Shown: piece after piece, positions 43,201 through 58,200 of the stretch
Layout: each line of letters begins with the position of its first letter
Position numbering within the stretch: the stretch's first letter is position 1
Assembly: GCA_903813345.2 (NCBI GenBank)
Contig: CAIIXF020000001.1
Location: 374,001-438,000, forward strand
Origin: Owenia fusiformis
Lineage: Eukaryota; Annelida; Polychaeta; Sabellida; Oweniidae
DNA: 64,000 bases
Direction: 5' to 3'
Translations under genes and position numbers: made by a program
Notes under the pieces: model-generated
Seen by the model: only the letters and a program-made list of their open reading frames with translations
Database searches by the model: none
Told to the model about the DNA's origin: nothing

Positions 43201-46200
43201 GACGGCAGCGACGAAATAAATTGTGGTAAGAAGAAACAATTTAGATTTAGACTGAAACCTGGATGACATTAACATCACTGGGCAAGATTAACTGGATTGG
43301 CCTACTGTATTTATTATTTGTCGAACTGATGAATCATTTGGCATTTTATTGTTTAGCCATATTTAGAATACTCGAAGTGATTTATATGCTTTGGTTTATA
43401 ATAAATACTTGTGCACAAATGCAAAATGAATGACCAAAAAAAAGGAAACATAAAAGAGTACACCAGTCATAAGGAAAACAAACCCCAACTATCACAAACC
43501 ATAATCTGACGTGAAAAGAAACAATGGATAATATCACCTTCCCTCACCATTTAGGTACCATTATCACAACCCAAGACCACAGCACCGAGGGGCATTCCAT
43601 TGGTACTAAAGTCATTACAATATTGAAAAACAAATCTCAAATAAATTCATATATACTATCCTATCCATCCTATCTTATCCTATCCTATCCTATACCATCC
43701 CATCCCATCCCATACCATACCATACCATACCATACCATACCATACCATACCATACCATACCATACACCATACCATACTATACTATAGTACTCTCGACATC
43801 ATGGTAGTTGTAATTAGCATTCATACATGTTATAGAATTCAGTCTCAAATGACGTTGGAAAGATAATGGAATCCAGTCCCAACACCCATAAGCGTATCAA
43901 AGGGTCAACATCCATCCGCAAAGCCGACACTATAATCCATAAAACAATGATTCACATTTAGTCATTAAGAGAAAACTATGGCTTGTTTACTGGATTTTAA
44001 AAACATGCTTTACATGCTTTTTTTACGGCCAGTGGCAAATGCCTCACTTGCAATCCTATTCGATCAGCACAATGAAATTCTTGATCATAAAATCGAAGAA
44101 CATTACTCCTTACTCCCTGCGCAAATAAAATAGTGAAAAGGTCCATTTAAATAGTTTTGTATCTGACTATAAATTCATTTGTTTTAGAAAATCACTTTTA
44201 TTGCGACAACGGGTTATACATTCCACGTTCTTCGCTTATATGTGACAAATGGGTGGATTGCAAATGGACGCAGTTAGATGAACTGAATTGTAAGTTGTCT
44301 TACCAACATACAATGGACGAGTAAATTATTGTTAATTTTGACATGTTAAACGAATCTAGCTCTTTAGCTGAGACATTCTAATAGTTATGAACATGAATAA
44401 GACAGATTTATTATAAAGACACATTAGCCCGAACATGAAACAATGAACTTCGAATAATGGTTTTGCTTTATTAAAATTATGAATTTCCAAGGTGATGCAT
44501 GCAGTGGGCCCGAGGACTTTCAATGTAATAACGGACGTTGTATCAGGGCATCCAACGTTTGCGATGGAGTGTGCGATTGTGCCACCTCTTGTGATGATGA
44601 AAATGAATGTGGTGAGATTTGATTTATAATTATGTAGTAGTGAGGTGTTCACAGGGCATATTCTGTAGGGAATTGTTCATATGACATGTTCTAAATTGAA
44701 ATGTTCAAAGAGCATGTTCTGTAGTGAAGTGTTACAGGGCATGTTGTGGAGTGAATTTTTAATATAGCATATTCCGAAGTCACATGTTCATAGGCCACGT
44801 TCTGTAGTGAATTGTTCAGGAGCATGTTCTGTTGTGGAGTTTTCACAGGGCATATTCTGTAGGGAATTGTTCAAAGAGCATGATCTGTAGTGGAGTTTTC
44901 TTAGGGCATGTTCTGCAGTGAATTGTTCAGAAGCATGTTCTGTAGTGAAGTGTTCATGGGGCATATTCTGTAAGGAATTGTTCAAAGAGTATGTTCTGTA
45001 GTGGGGTTTTCATAGGGCATGTTCTGCAGTGAATTGTTCAGGAGCATGTTCTGTAGTGGAGTTTTCACAGGGCATATTGTTCAGAAGCATGTTCTGTAGT
45101 GAAGTGTTCATAGGTCATATTCTGTAGTTCTGTAGTGAAGTGTTAACAGGGCATGTTCTAAAGTGGCGTTCAAAGGGCATGTTCTGCAGTGAATTGTTCA
45201 GGAGCATGTTCTGCAGTGTAGTTTTCATAGGGCATGTTCTGCAGTGAATTGTTCAAAGAGCATGTTCTGCAGTGAAGTGTTCATGGGGCATATTCTATAT
45301 ATAATAAATTGTTCAAAGGGTATGTTCTGCAGTGGATTGTTCATAGGTCATGATATATAGTGGTGTTCAAAGGGTATGTTCTGTAGTGAATTGTTCATAT
45401 AGCATACTATGTAGTGAATTGATCATAGGTCATGTTCTATAGTGGTGTTCAAAGGGTATGTTCTGTAGTTAAGTGTTCATAGGCCATGTTCTATAGTGGT
45501 GGTTATTACGTATGTTCTATAGTGAATTTTTCATAGGTCATGTTGCATAGTTTTATTCAAAGGGTATGTTCTGTAGTGAAGTGTTCATAGGCGATGTTCT
45601 ATAGTGGTGTTTATTACGTATGTAATGTAGTGAATTCTTGTCATGTTGTAAAGAGGTGTTCAAAAGGTATGTTCTGCAATGAATTGTTCATAGGTCATGA
45701 TATATAGTGGTGTTAAAAGGGTATGTTCTGTAGTGAGTGAAGTGCATAGGACATGTTCTATATTGGTGTTCAAAGGGCGTGTTCTGTAGTGAAGTGTTAA
45801 TAGGGCATGTTCTGCAGTGAATTGTTCAAAGTGCATGTTCTGTAGTGAATTGTTCATGGGGCATATTCTATAGTAAATTGTTCAAAGAGTCTGTTCTGTA
45901 GTGAAGTGTTCATAGGGTATGTTCTGCAGTTAATTAATTGCTCAGGAGCATGTTCTAAAGAGAAGTGTTCATAGGTCATGTTATATAGTGGTGTTCAAAG
46001 GGCATGTTATATAGTGGTGTTCAAAGGGCATGTTCCGTAGTGAAGTGTTCAAATGGAATATTCTGTAGTGAAGTGTTCATGTGGCATATTATATAGTGAA
46101 ATGCGTGTTTATAGGGTATATTCTGTAGTTCTATAGTGAAGTGTACTCAAAGTGCATGTTCTGAAGTGGTATTCAAAGGACATGTTTTGTAATGAAGTTT

Positions 46201-49200
46201 TTATATGACATATTCTGTGGTGAAGTGTTCAAAGGGCATGTTCTGTAGTGAAGTTTTCATATGGTATGTTCTGTAGTGAAATGTTCAAACGACATGTTCT
46301 GTAGTGAGGTGTTCATAGGTAATATTTTGTAGTTCTATTGTGCAGTGTTCAAAGGGCATACTCTGTAATGAAGTTTTCATATGACATGTTCTGTAGTGAA
46401 GTATTGAAAGGGCATTTTCTATCGTGAAGTTTTCGAAGGGCATGTTCTGCAGTGAAGTGTTCAAAGGACATATTTTTTAATGAAGTGTTCATAGGGCATA
46501 CTCTGTAGTGAAGTGTTCAAAGGGCATTTTCTGTAGTGAAGTGTTCAAAGTGCATTTTCTGTAGTGAATTGTTCATAAGACATTTTCTGCAGTGAATTGT
46601 TCATAGGGCATGTTCTGTAGTGAAGTGTTCATATGTCATGTTTTTAGTTAAGTTTTAATATGACACGTTATGCAATGAAGCGTTCAAAGAGCATGTTCTG
46701 TAGTGAGGTGTTCATAAGGCAAGTTCTGCAGTGAAGTGTTCAAATGGAATAGTCTGTAGTGAAGTGTTCATGTGGCATGTTCTATAGTGAAATGCGTGTT
46801 TATAGGGTATATTATGTAGTTCTATAGTGACGTGTTCATAGTGCATGTTCTGAAATGGTATTCAAAGGACATGTTTTGTAGTGAAGTTTTCATATGACAT
46901 ATTCTATAGTGAAGTGTTCAAAGGGCATGTTCTGTAGTGAAGTTTTCACATGGCATGTTCTGTAGTGAAGTTTTCATATGACATATTCTATAGTGAAGTG
47001 TTCAAAGGGCATATTCTGTAGTGAAGTGGTCAAATGGCATATTCTGTAGTGAAGTGTTCATATGGCATATTCTGTAGTAAAGTGTTCACATGGCATGTTT
47101 TTATGTAAGTTTTCATATGACATGTTCTGTGGTGAAATTTTCGAAGGGCATGTTCTAGTGAAATGTAGTGAAATGTAGTGAAGTGTTCAAAGGGCATATA
47201 TTGTAGTGGTGTTCAAATGGCATGCTCTGATGTAGAGCCATATAAAATATTACACAGTTGTCGAGCTGAGATAAAACAAAGGACATATATATAAGTGTTT
47301 CAAGTTGTAAGCATTTTAGTTTGCCAAAAGTGCTTTCGTGAAATTAAGAAATATGTGTATGGGCCATAAAATTGAACCTTGTGTTACTCCATAATTTATT
47401 GAGATGTAAAGAAGATAATATCCGACCAGGAAAATGTACTTCACACTAAAATAAGGCATGTATAATGGGTTTTGATTTTTAGAGTTTACATGCGTTGGAA
47501 AGTTTGACTGTAGCAGTCGTCAACACGGGAATATAGCAGACTGGAGAGGGGGTAGGTGCATTGACTGGAAGTTCGTTTGTGATGGTGTGAACGATTGTTG
47601 GGACAGCGGTAGAGGGCGCGACGAGTCATATTGCAGTAAGCTGATAATATGAACATGTAGCCTATATTTCATTTGGAGCTTATTTTAATTGATTTGGGTA
47701 TCAAAAATTTAGAATTGACCATGATGCAGAAAATGAATATGACAGTCCTTAGTATATGTGATATTCAATCTGAGTGGTTAATTTGCCGAATGGTCAAATT
47801 TTATCATTTTTCTAATTTTAATGACAAGGAACTTCACATTGAATATCACTATGAAGATGATATTTCCGACGTTTTATTTTCCGAAATTAGGCAATGGGTA
47901 AATTAAATGATTGGGCAAAATTACCACATCTATTTATCCATACGCCACGCAATGATTCTAGCACACACCTGGTTTAAGTTCTTATCTTGCGCCAGAGCCT
48001 TGTAGACATGTGTACATCATACGCATATCTGATGGTGGAGTGGATACAACAGGTCAATTCTTATGTTATCTGACTCACCTCACTTTATACTTTTTATTTT
48101 GACAAAAGAAAGGCATATTTGAGACTCTACACCATGTAATTATAAATCGTATGTATTCATATATAAACTTGGTGTTGAATATATTGCATAGATACAGGGT
48201 GGTCCATATTTTTTATATCGATATAACTTCTTAAAAAATGTATGGATTTTCATAAAAGTTTGGCAGGCTATAGCAGGAATCAATTTCACAAATGTTCCAA
48301 AAGTGGGATAAATAAATCTTAAAGGGGTTTCTGAATAATAAAGGTAAACAGACACTAAGGGTCTATATGAAAGCTGAGTCAAGGATGGTTGTATACGCTG
48401 TTGAAATTTTTACTTCTGATAGGAATAAAAGCATCGAGAGTGTATCGAGACCGATAAGGAAGATGAGATGGACTGGTTAATCTTTAATCGTCAAGAAAAA
48501 CGAAACTGGCAGGCGAATGTTTGGATGAAAAATGATGTTATTTTATTGACTTGTAATTTATATTTATAGTATTCATCTGAGTCTTAGAGGATAATGAAGA
48601 AACAGGTTCTTTACTGTGTGGGCTCAATCGAGCACCATACTGATCTTTCTCTCCACAACTAGGATCTCAGAATAGCTTCACTGAGGACAGATTTTCCCAA
48701 ATTACTGTTATCTCTTGATGCTGAATTAGTTTTTTTCCATCTTACTTATTTATCTGAGATACTTCTAATGTTATCCCATTTTTTCTGGAAATCAGTCCAG
48801 AATATACGGAACACCCTACCCCATGCTTTTTTCGGACAGACTGTCTAATATGGCAATTTAGTACTTTGATTTGAGGCATGACGGATATCAGTGGACAATT
48901 GTTACTTTGATTAACATTCTGATACATGTAATCGAATAGACCGAGTGTCTGTTTATGTACCTTTATTACTCAAAAACACATAGAGATTTATCCCATTTTT
49001 GAACATTTGTAAAATTGATTCCTGCATATTCTGCCAACATTTTATTGAAATCGATGCATTAACAAAAAATTGATATCGAAAAAAAAATAAGGACGTTTTT
49101 TGGCTTACCCTGTATATATACACACAGCCTTCTCGGACAAACACATTATGCACTATTGCAAAGACCCCAGTTGTATAAAGTGTTTATGGGACACCCTGTA

Positions 49201-52200
49201 TACGACTATGACTACTTCTTTCAGAGACTCCCGGTGACGATTTTTGCAGAAACTCAAATGCCTACAACAATGATCTGAGGTGCATAGGGAATTGCTTGAG
49301 ATCCAACCTTGTATGCAACTATGTCAAGGACTGTCGGGATGGCAGGGACGAGGTCGGATGTGGTAAATAATACCATATAATTGGAATATATTGTTTCAAA
49401 TAAGATTTTGAGGGATTATTAACACACTATTTCTATTCTAAAGTAATACATTGGACATTTAATATGTCACAAATGGCCTTCTGTTATTCATTATTGTAAT
49501 AATAATAGCGCCTCAATTTATTTCTCTAACATTTCTACTTAACTTGATCCAAGTCAACAACTCAGATGAGATATTCTGTTAATAAACAAGTGCACTCGAC
49601 CCAAATATGGAAAATGAAAGTGTATTAACACAAATTGTAGGTTACCTCGACATCCCTTGTAGCAAATCTGAGTTTATGTGTCATAGTGGACAGTGCGTTG
49701 ACGAGTCCTTACGATGTGATGGAGTCAGTCATTGCTTGGATCACTCAGATGAAACTAACTGTGGTACGTGTATTGTATATCATCCCATGCAGACAGATCG
49801 CCTAAAATTACATTCGTATGATGCTAGATGACAGCATGGGGTTTCTAGTTGAAAGACCATGATGACAGTCACATTGAGTTCTATGAGTATGAGAATAGCA
49901 TGCCGTCATGATGACAGTCACATTGAGTTCTATGAGTATGAGAATAGCATGCCGTCATGATGACAGTCACATTGAGTTCTATGAGTATGAGAATAGCATG
50001 CCGTCATTATGACAGTCACATTGAGTTCTATGAGTATGAGAATAGCATGCCGTCATGATGACAGTCACATTGAGTTCTATGAGTATGAGAATAGCATGCC
50101 GTCATGATGACAGTCACATTGAGTTCTATGAGTATGAGAATAGCATGCCGTCATTATGACAGTCACATTGAGTTCTATGAGTATGAGAATAGCATGCCGT
50201 CATGATGACAGTCACATTGAGTTCTATGAGTATGAGAATAGCATGCCGTCATGATGACAGTCACATTGAGTTCTATGAGTATGAGAATAGCATGCCGTCA
50301 TGATGACAGTCACATTGAGTTCTATGAGTATGAGAATAGCATGCCGTCATGATGAAGGTAACACATTCGAAAAGTGATGACTGTGATTGAAATGGTGATG
50401 TAAAGATAAAACCGTAATGAAATATTTGTAGATTTCTTTGAAAAACTAAGAAATACACATGAATAAAAACATGTATAAAAAGTAAGGCATGTAGGTCCGA
50501 TTCCCCCTGGTAGCATAACATTGGTCTCATACATGTCATACAATTAATATTTGAAATACAAATTCAACTTTCATTCGAACTTATGATCGCACATAAGCAT
50601 GATCTTTCTTTATTAATGTTACATTGAAATACACATCATACTTATGTCCGATCATAAGTTTGAATAATAGTTGGGTTTCAAATATTAATTGTATGACCTA
50701 TACGAGACCAAGGTTAATGCTACCAAGGGGCATCGGACCTACATGCCTTACTATTTATACAAGTCATGTTTTTTTCTGTTTTGAAAGAGTTCTAATTTTT
50801 TCAAAGAAATCTACAAATATTTCGCTACGGTTTTATCTTTACAGCGTCATTTCAATCACCGTCATCATTTTTAGGTGATCTGTCTGCATGGGGTGTATAT
50901 TTACGTCTATATAGTCGCTAAAATAGGTTTTCAGGAAGTTCGTGTTCGAATCGATTCCCCTTGATCACTGCCCTCTATCGAGATACACTAAGTTAAGTGC
51001 CTATAGGCTTGCGTAATGCAGTGCTTTTTTGAGATTCTTTCAGATAAATCTTATTGGATTATGGCGAATAGCTAGTTAAAGATCCTGTCCATATCCAAAT
51101 CGATTTTCGAAGAGAAAGTTAATCTCAATTTCATGTCTTTCGAACTTGTTACTACAACATTTACGTATAATCGAATTTACTATACCTTTAGGTGATCACG
51201 TGTGCAGGGATGACCAATGGCAATGTGCTAATGGTCAGTGTCTGATTGGATCACAAGTGTGTGACTATACACGAGATTGCTTTGACAACAGTGATGAAAA
51301 TAATTGTAGTGAGTAATTCAATATTTTGAATTTACGATTTGCTATATAGCTGGATAAATAGTTGGCAGCAGGTTTGTAATAAGACCAAGTTTCAAAAGTC
51401 ACTCAACCCTTTCCTGACAAGAATATAAGAGGAAAATGAGGAGTGAGAGCGTTGACAAGAATTATTACAAATTTGATGTAACAATACTGAATAGAACAGA
51501 AGATATCGTCATTCTATTTAAGGAATAAAAACCGAGATTTTATGATTTATGGCGTGATATATGACCGAAAATTTTATTCTGTTCATTGTTAAAAGACTGA
51601 AATCACGTAGCGATTGAATAAAATTTGAGGTCATATATTTGACATAAATCATAAAATCGAGGTCTTTGTTACGATTCTAATATGATAAACCGTCAAGAAA
51701 CAAAACTATTTGCTTTCATGAATTTTAGCGGTCATACATACTCCAATAAAGACCAGAATTCAATTGTTGTAGCTATTGTGACGTCACGTATCATATTAGA
51801 ATGATGTATATAAATAAAATAAGTATTGGGTAATATGGCTCCATATGGAGCCTATCGTCGTAGAAGGGTATATTTCTTGATGTATCAAGTATTTCCGTTT
51901 GTGTCAAAGGTAATATAATGAAGTCCAACCATTTTTTTTAGAAAACTTGAAAACAATTGGAAATTGAATAAAGGAAAATAACCAAGCGAATCAATTTAAA
52001 AAAAATAAATAACACATATTGAATTCAAATATGACCTAACTTAGCAGGGATTTAGGACTTTCCAGGGAATTAGTTCATCTATTTTATATCATGTGACCAT
52101 GAATAAGCCAATGAGCATCTAGAATACCTATGGGTTATATAATAGTGCATTTTGTAATGTGGCACCAAATTTAAATTAAATTTAAATTAGTAAAATAGTA

Positions 52201-55200
52201 AATAATTAATCTAAAAGAAAACATCGATGATTCCAGACCACAAGAACTGCACCTCTGTCGAATTCCGATGCAGAAGTGGTCAATGCATCCCAAATGAAAA
52301 CGTTTGCCACCAGTCCAATAACGGATGCATCGACCATTCACATCTCCTGAACTGTAGTAAGTAATATTTAAACCCCTCACCAACTCATTAAGTCACAAAC
52401 CCCTCATTGTATACCCTTTTCTAGATATGTAAAAGTCTTGTTGCACTCGCGTTTTGAAAATTATTTCAAGAGTGGATGTTTTCCATTGATGACACTCCAA
52501 ATTTGGATGAGTAGATACAATTCGATAAAATATATTTTTACACGCTGATCCTTTTTTCAAAAACAGGAGAATATGTGTGTGATAGCGGCTACTTTAAATG
52601 CACAAACAGTTATTGCATTCCCGAGTCGAAGAAATGTGATGACGTAGTCGATTGTGAGTTGTCGCTTAATGACGAAGCTCAAGAAGTATGCAAAAAACGT
52701 AAGGCATATTGCTAGAAATGTTATATACCAAAGTCTAGTAATTCTAATACCAATTACAAATTCTGAATATAAATTCTGATGCATTCTTTTGACAACAAGT
52801 AACGAGTAAAAGTCTATTTCTTGAAATGTCTGTATCTTAGCATTTGAATTCGGCCTACCACCCTCACAATGCATGCATTCTTAAAATCTGCCACTATTCA
52901 CTAAGCATTGGGCTTAAATCATTTAACATTCATGATTTAAGATTATACAATGGGAACACCAGTGACATCTTGATCCTTCTGGTTTTCTCATCAAATGATC
53001 ATCGTGACAGAGCACATCCTTCTTTCCATGTGTTCGAGAAGACATAACGATAGTTTGAAAACAGGCCCATTAATTCAGTAGACATTCATTCACCATTTTC
53101 AACTGTGAAAACGTTTTTGCTTTTTATGAGTTTGTGTTTATTTCTCTCGACAATGTTTTGAAATCTTTCAGCATACGCCTGTCCATACCCCAGTGAGGAA
53201 TGCACGTGTCACTGGAAGGAATTGAACTGTTCTTTTCAAGGCCTCGTCATGCTACCAGTTGGACTGAAAGAAGAAATAAAAGTCTCAGAATTGTAGGTGT
53301 TTAATCACATGTCGAATGCTCATCGTAATAACTACTATTGCGCATGCACATAAATGGCGAAAATCACAAATGAATTATCGCAAACAATTCAAAATTTGAA
53401 CTAGAATTATGAATTTTATGATTCATTATCTCCAAAAAGTATAAATAATGATAAGTAGGTTAATCAGACTAAATTATATTAAAGGGGCAATTGACCAATC
53501 AACATACTTTTTCAAAAATGACCTAATTTTCTGAAAATGCAACCTTTTATAAAAATGTTGAATGCATCAGATATGTTCCATTTTCTAAAAGGAAAGTGGA
53601 TTCCTCCAGTGACTTTAAAGACATCGAATTTGGATGATCAAAATGAGCTGAAACCAATGGAAAACATAAGTTTTTCAATGGAAAAAACAACATTGGGAAC
53701 ACTAGATGAATTCAGTTTTCTTTTCAAGAATTTATTGATCAAAATAGAATAGTAATGCATTAAGATTTAAAAAATGATTGCATTTTTGGTGAAATTGAGG
53801 TCAGCATCTTTGAATTATACTGATGGGTTGTAACTAAATATCTCTGAGTCCGATTGACTATACTATTGTATAACCTTTCTTTTGGATAATGAATGGACCT
53901 CTGTTGAAACAGTAGTGCCTACGAGCCTTCTCAGTGATCTTGCAAACATATCCTGATTTATTCAAAGTACCGAAAATGCCAGGGTTTATAAGAAAGGTCT
54001 ATTGATTATGTTTTCTTTCCAGCCATTTATCTGGTAATAACCTTATATTGAACAACGAGACATTCGAAAAGTGGGGGAAGCTGACATATCTGTAAGAATT
54101 ATATTTCATTATTTTAACCTGACTTACGATCTTCCAAAAACTAAATAATAGACAATTATAATACTAAATAGTCTAAAGGACGATTTTCAGAAATATGCAG
54201 ATGAATTTGATTTTCCAAACCGAAATCGTCTTTGGTTCTCCAAACCGAAAATCGTCCTTTTAAAAAGTATGAGGTCTAAATGCAAACGTAATACGGAATA
54301 GTAATTGTTTTTGTTTATGCATTCAAAAGTTTGCGTGAGACCCCCACGTGGATAGGGTAAGGAATTTGATCCACAATATTTCCCCCATGGGTCGGAATTT
54401 GACGAAGATTGTCGTCCCGGGAGTGAGGAATTTGATTTACATGTGCCCGGGAATGAGGATTTTTGACTGAAATTTCGGAATTTGCAAATGATCGGTATAT
54501 TCAGTGAACTAAAGATCCCTCCTATCGGGAACAGAAGAAAATAACTCATGTACAGTCTATACGTTAGGTATAGTTTCAGGGGTGGAATTGCCGAGAATAA
54601 CCGCTGGAGAGAGGAACTCTAGAATAATACTGAGTAGTGTCTTAATTATTTGTTTGTCAAGCTTGTTTCGTCCTCCCTTCGAAAAATGCATTTTGCGTCC
54701 AGACTACTTATGTTTATAAGCGTGTCATAATTTAATTGATTTAACATAGATGATTAATTTAATTTGAAATTAAATTTTGAAAAATTATCTTAAAATCAAA
54801 AATACGTCATTGCATAAATTACAAGTGACCTTTTGAAAATTACTACGATGTGGATTTGTTCCCGATTCGCACCAATCAAACGCAACAATCCGCCCGCCCA
54901 TTCGACAAAAATGATCGTTCATACAAGCATATTCTCCACTTTTGTTGAACAGATACAAAACCAATAGTAAAACCATGTCCCTTTTGGCTCATTTTTGTCA
55001 AAAATTTTAGGCAATTTGCGAAAAGTCATAAAATGGAATGTGTTCTCATCGGCTTTCGCCGGTAATTGCGTCATTTAAAAAACTGCTTCTGTATTGGTCA
55101 TATGTAAATCGTAAGCGAACTTTTCAATCATAAATTAATATTGTAGCACGTGTAGTGGACTTTCTGCGAAGAATCTTATGACCATATATGGTGTCTCTAA

Positions 55201-58200
55201 TTAAAATATTGACCTAAAAAGTACTGCACGTGTATCCCTTAACATTTACGAGCATTAGCCTACTAACAAGAAAATCTGATATTTGAAAATATATTTCAAA
55301 TGGTGGAAGGACCCAGGGCCCGCGAATATTTGACCAGATTATTACTCCAAGGGTAGGGGAATTTACACATTTATTTGGCCCCGGGGTAAGGAATTAGACA
55401 GGTTAACTTTTTTTGTCAAATTCCCCATCCATTCCTGCTTGGGGGGGGGGGGGTGGTCTCACGCTAACTTTTGAATGCTGCATTACTTCATAAAATTGAT
55501 GTTTTATTTTCTTTTATCAATGAACAGTTTTGAAGACTTAAAAATAATTAACAAGATATTTGATTTCAGTGATTTGAGTAGAAATAACTTATCTTACATT
55601 CCGGCGGGTGTCTTTAAACAACTATGGCGGCTACAAGAATTGTAAGTAGTACCCAGATGCGAGTAAGTAGTTACCATTTTCACCACCAGGTGGCTGATTC
55701 GGGGTAAATAACATGGTAGGGTATTAGAGAATTCCTTGAATATTCATCAGTTTTAGTGGTTCCATTTTCATATTACCCTTATGTATCTGATAGTTATATA
55801 CACATTAAAATATGTCCAGTAAAGTAAAATATTATCTGTTCAATAAAGGAAAAATTCACTTTCTGTGACTTTATAACAAGGGGTTATTGGGTTTCCCCGA
55901 CATAGAAGTTACATTTTCAAAGAAAATAACATTTTCAAAGTTCAATTGGGTTATTTTGGATTGGATTTATTTCCTATTCAAGTGCTGTTTTTCTGACTGT
56001 TACGAACGAAGAGTTTTATTCTGTAAGGTTGGAATTCTATTTCTTTGCAAATACTATTGGATAGCACTTTATTGCAATTTTGAATTGTTATCATGTTTTT
56101 AGGAATCTTGGCGACAACTACATAAGCAGCATCACACAGGGGTCGTTCACAGGGCTATCCAGCCTTAGTAAATTGTAAGTTATCTGTAGCATGCATGGTG
56201 GATGACAACCTCATGTTGTCCAACATTCGTCTGACAATTATGAGGCTTTGTTTTTTAAACATATGTTCAGTTGGAGCAATATTATATCCATGGCACCTTT
56301 TATATAATTATACACTTCATTAGACAACTTAACAAATTACGAATGTACTTTGACATCTATACGACTTTGAATCAATTGATGTCAAAACCGCTAGTTGATA
56401 TCCAGTGATTTGAGGGTTTTGGTGAAATTTGAATTCATTTGCTTGACCCAGAACCGGAGAAAACCACAGGAAGGGGTTTTGCGATAAAAACTCGCCGTGC
56501 ATGGGAAAAGCTTAAATGATCTTTGACTTTTGATTATCTATTTCAGAACACTTGGAGGAAATTCAATAAGTTCAATCCAGCGATCTGGATTTAGTGGACT
56601 ATCGTCCCTTGGGATTCTGTAAGTTAATTTCCTCTTTAGACTAATATAAGGTCATTGATGACAAGGTAAACGTTTTGAATTTTGATTCGCTTTGATTTTG
56701 AAAGAATTTGTATAAGAAATCACCATGTTTTTATTTCAGTGATTTAAGGCACCAGAATTTGACAGCAGTTCACGCAGACTCGTTTCAGGGACTCAGGCAA
56801 CTTCGTAATCTGTAAGTTTGGAGAAATATTAGAAGAGTTAGAGATACGATTTCCGAATTATTTTGCTCTCATCATTCCACGTCATGCTTATTTATATTTA
56901 TAAAAGGTTGATCAATTCTGACTTTACTTCGGAATAATGAAAACAAAATAATGACTCTTACGAAAAAAATCACACGATTTTTAAAAAGATTGCATCCAAC
57001 ATTTTACAATCTCTATCCTTAGATTTTTTCTACAGGGATCTATCTTACAACAGAATTACACATATCAGTGACGGGGCCTTCAATGGACTTCAAGATCTTT
57101 TAAAGTTGTGAGTATCTATTAGATATGTAAGGACATTAATGTTCAAACATGACCATGTTTTATTAGAATCATCCAATCAGAATGCAGGCATATCCGTTCT
57201 ATAATTCTCAATAGATGAACGATCTATGTGCAATCATATATCCGGTGATAAATAATAAATTTGACTATTTGTAGAACCATTTCACACAACGTCATTGTTA
57301 CCATAGGAGAAAACGCTTTTAATGGACTAGGAAAACTGAATATGCTGTGAGTAACGATTACTTTAATAATACGATGTCTTGTAGTGTCTTATATACAGTA
57401 TAATACAATGTATAGTATAATTAGATGATAAGAATGTTGAATTTTAAAAACGGCGTTTTACTGCTTCATATGCGCTGTCATACACTCACCAACACAAATT
57501 AGAATGGGCGGTTGACAATCTCAAATTGCATTCAAGAATACAAGCCAATCATTATAGTTTGTGAAATGACCACAAAACAAATTGAAAATTATGAAAAATC
57601 AGCATTTTCGCAATTACTTACGATCTGTACTTTTTGAATTCTAGGACCACGGACGAATTTAAATTTTGTTGTCTAGCAAAACACGTAGAGAATTGTAATC
57701 CAAAGCCGGATGAATTTTCCTCTTGTGAAGACCTGATGTCCAACTTCGTTCTAAGGGCAAGTATATGGATCCTTGGTACAGTGGCATGCCTTGGAAACTT
57801 GGTAGTCGTTATATGGCGACTGAAAGAGTTCAGAGGATCAAAGGTAAGCATAACTCAAATATAGACTAAAGAGTAATGCATGGAGTTTAGAAAATTGAAC
57901 AGTAGTTGTTGGTGCAAGGGCGAACGTAATACTCGTAATGTGCTTCGATTCGTATGATACACAAACGTACTAAGCCCCGGGTATTAAATAAACCCTTGAT
58001 CGGTGTTGCCCACCGTTTAGTATAAAATGCGCGATCTTGGAAAAATACTCGGGGTAAACAGGTTGAGGACAATGTGTAAAGCCGTTTGTGTGTTGTGGCT
58101 CTTTATGTAGCAATACGCATTTGTAAAAGGAACATTTTTATTTTGATAAATCAATTTTACCTTTTATCGGTGAACTTTTAGGATTTTCGAAGTGAGAAAC

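Noticed and set aside
43524-43787. 87-codon frame ending in HTIPY repeats
   Set aside because: Its C-terminal part is the CATAC microsatellite and the rest lacks any domain.
50273-50878. Similar open frames on both strands (73-88 codons)
   Set aside because: Their similarity results from the inverted arms of the foldback element, not from paralogous genes.
54187-54549. 120-codon minus frame
   Set aside because: It overlaps the TIR element and a small palindrome (54176-54262), and has no family resemblance.
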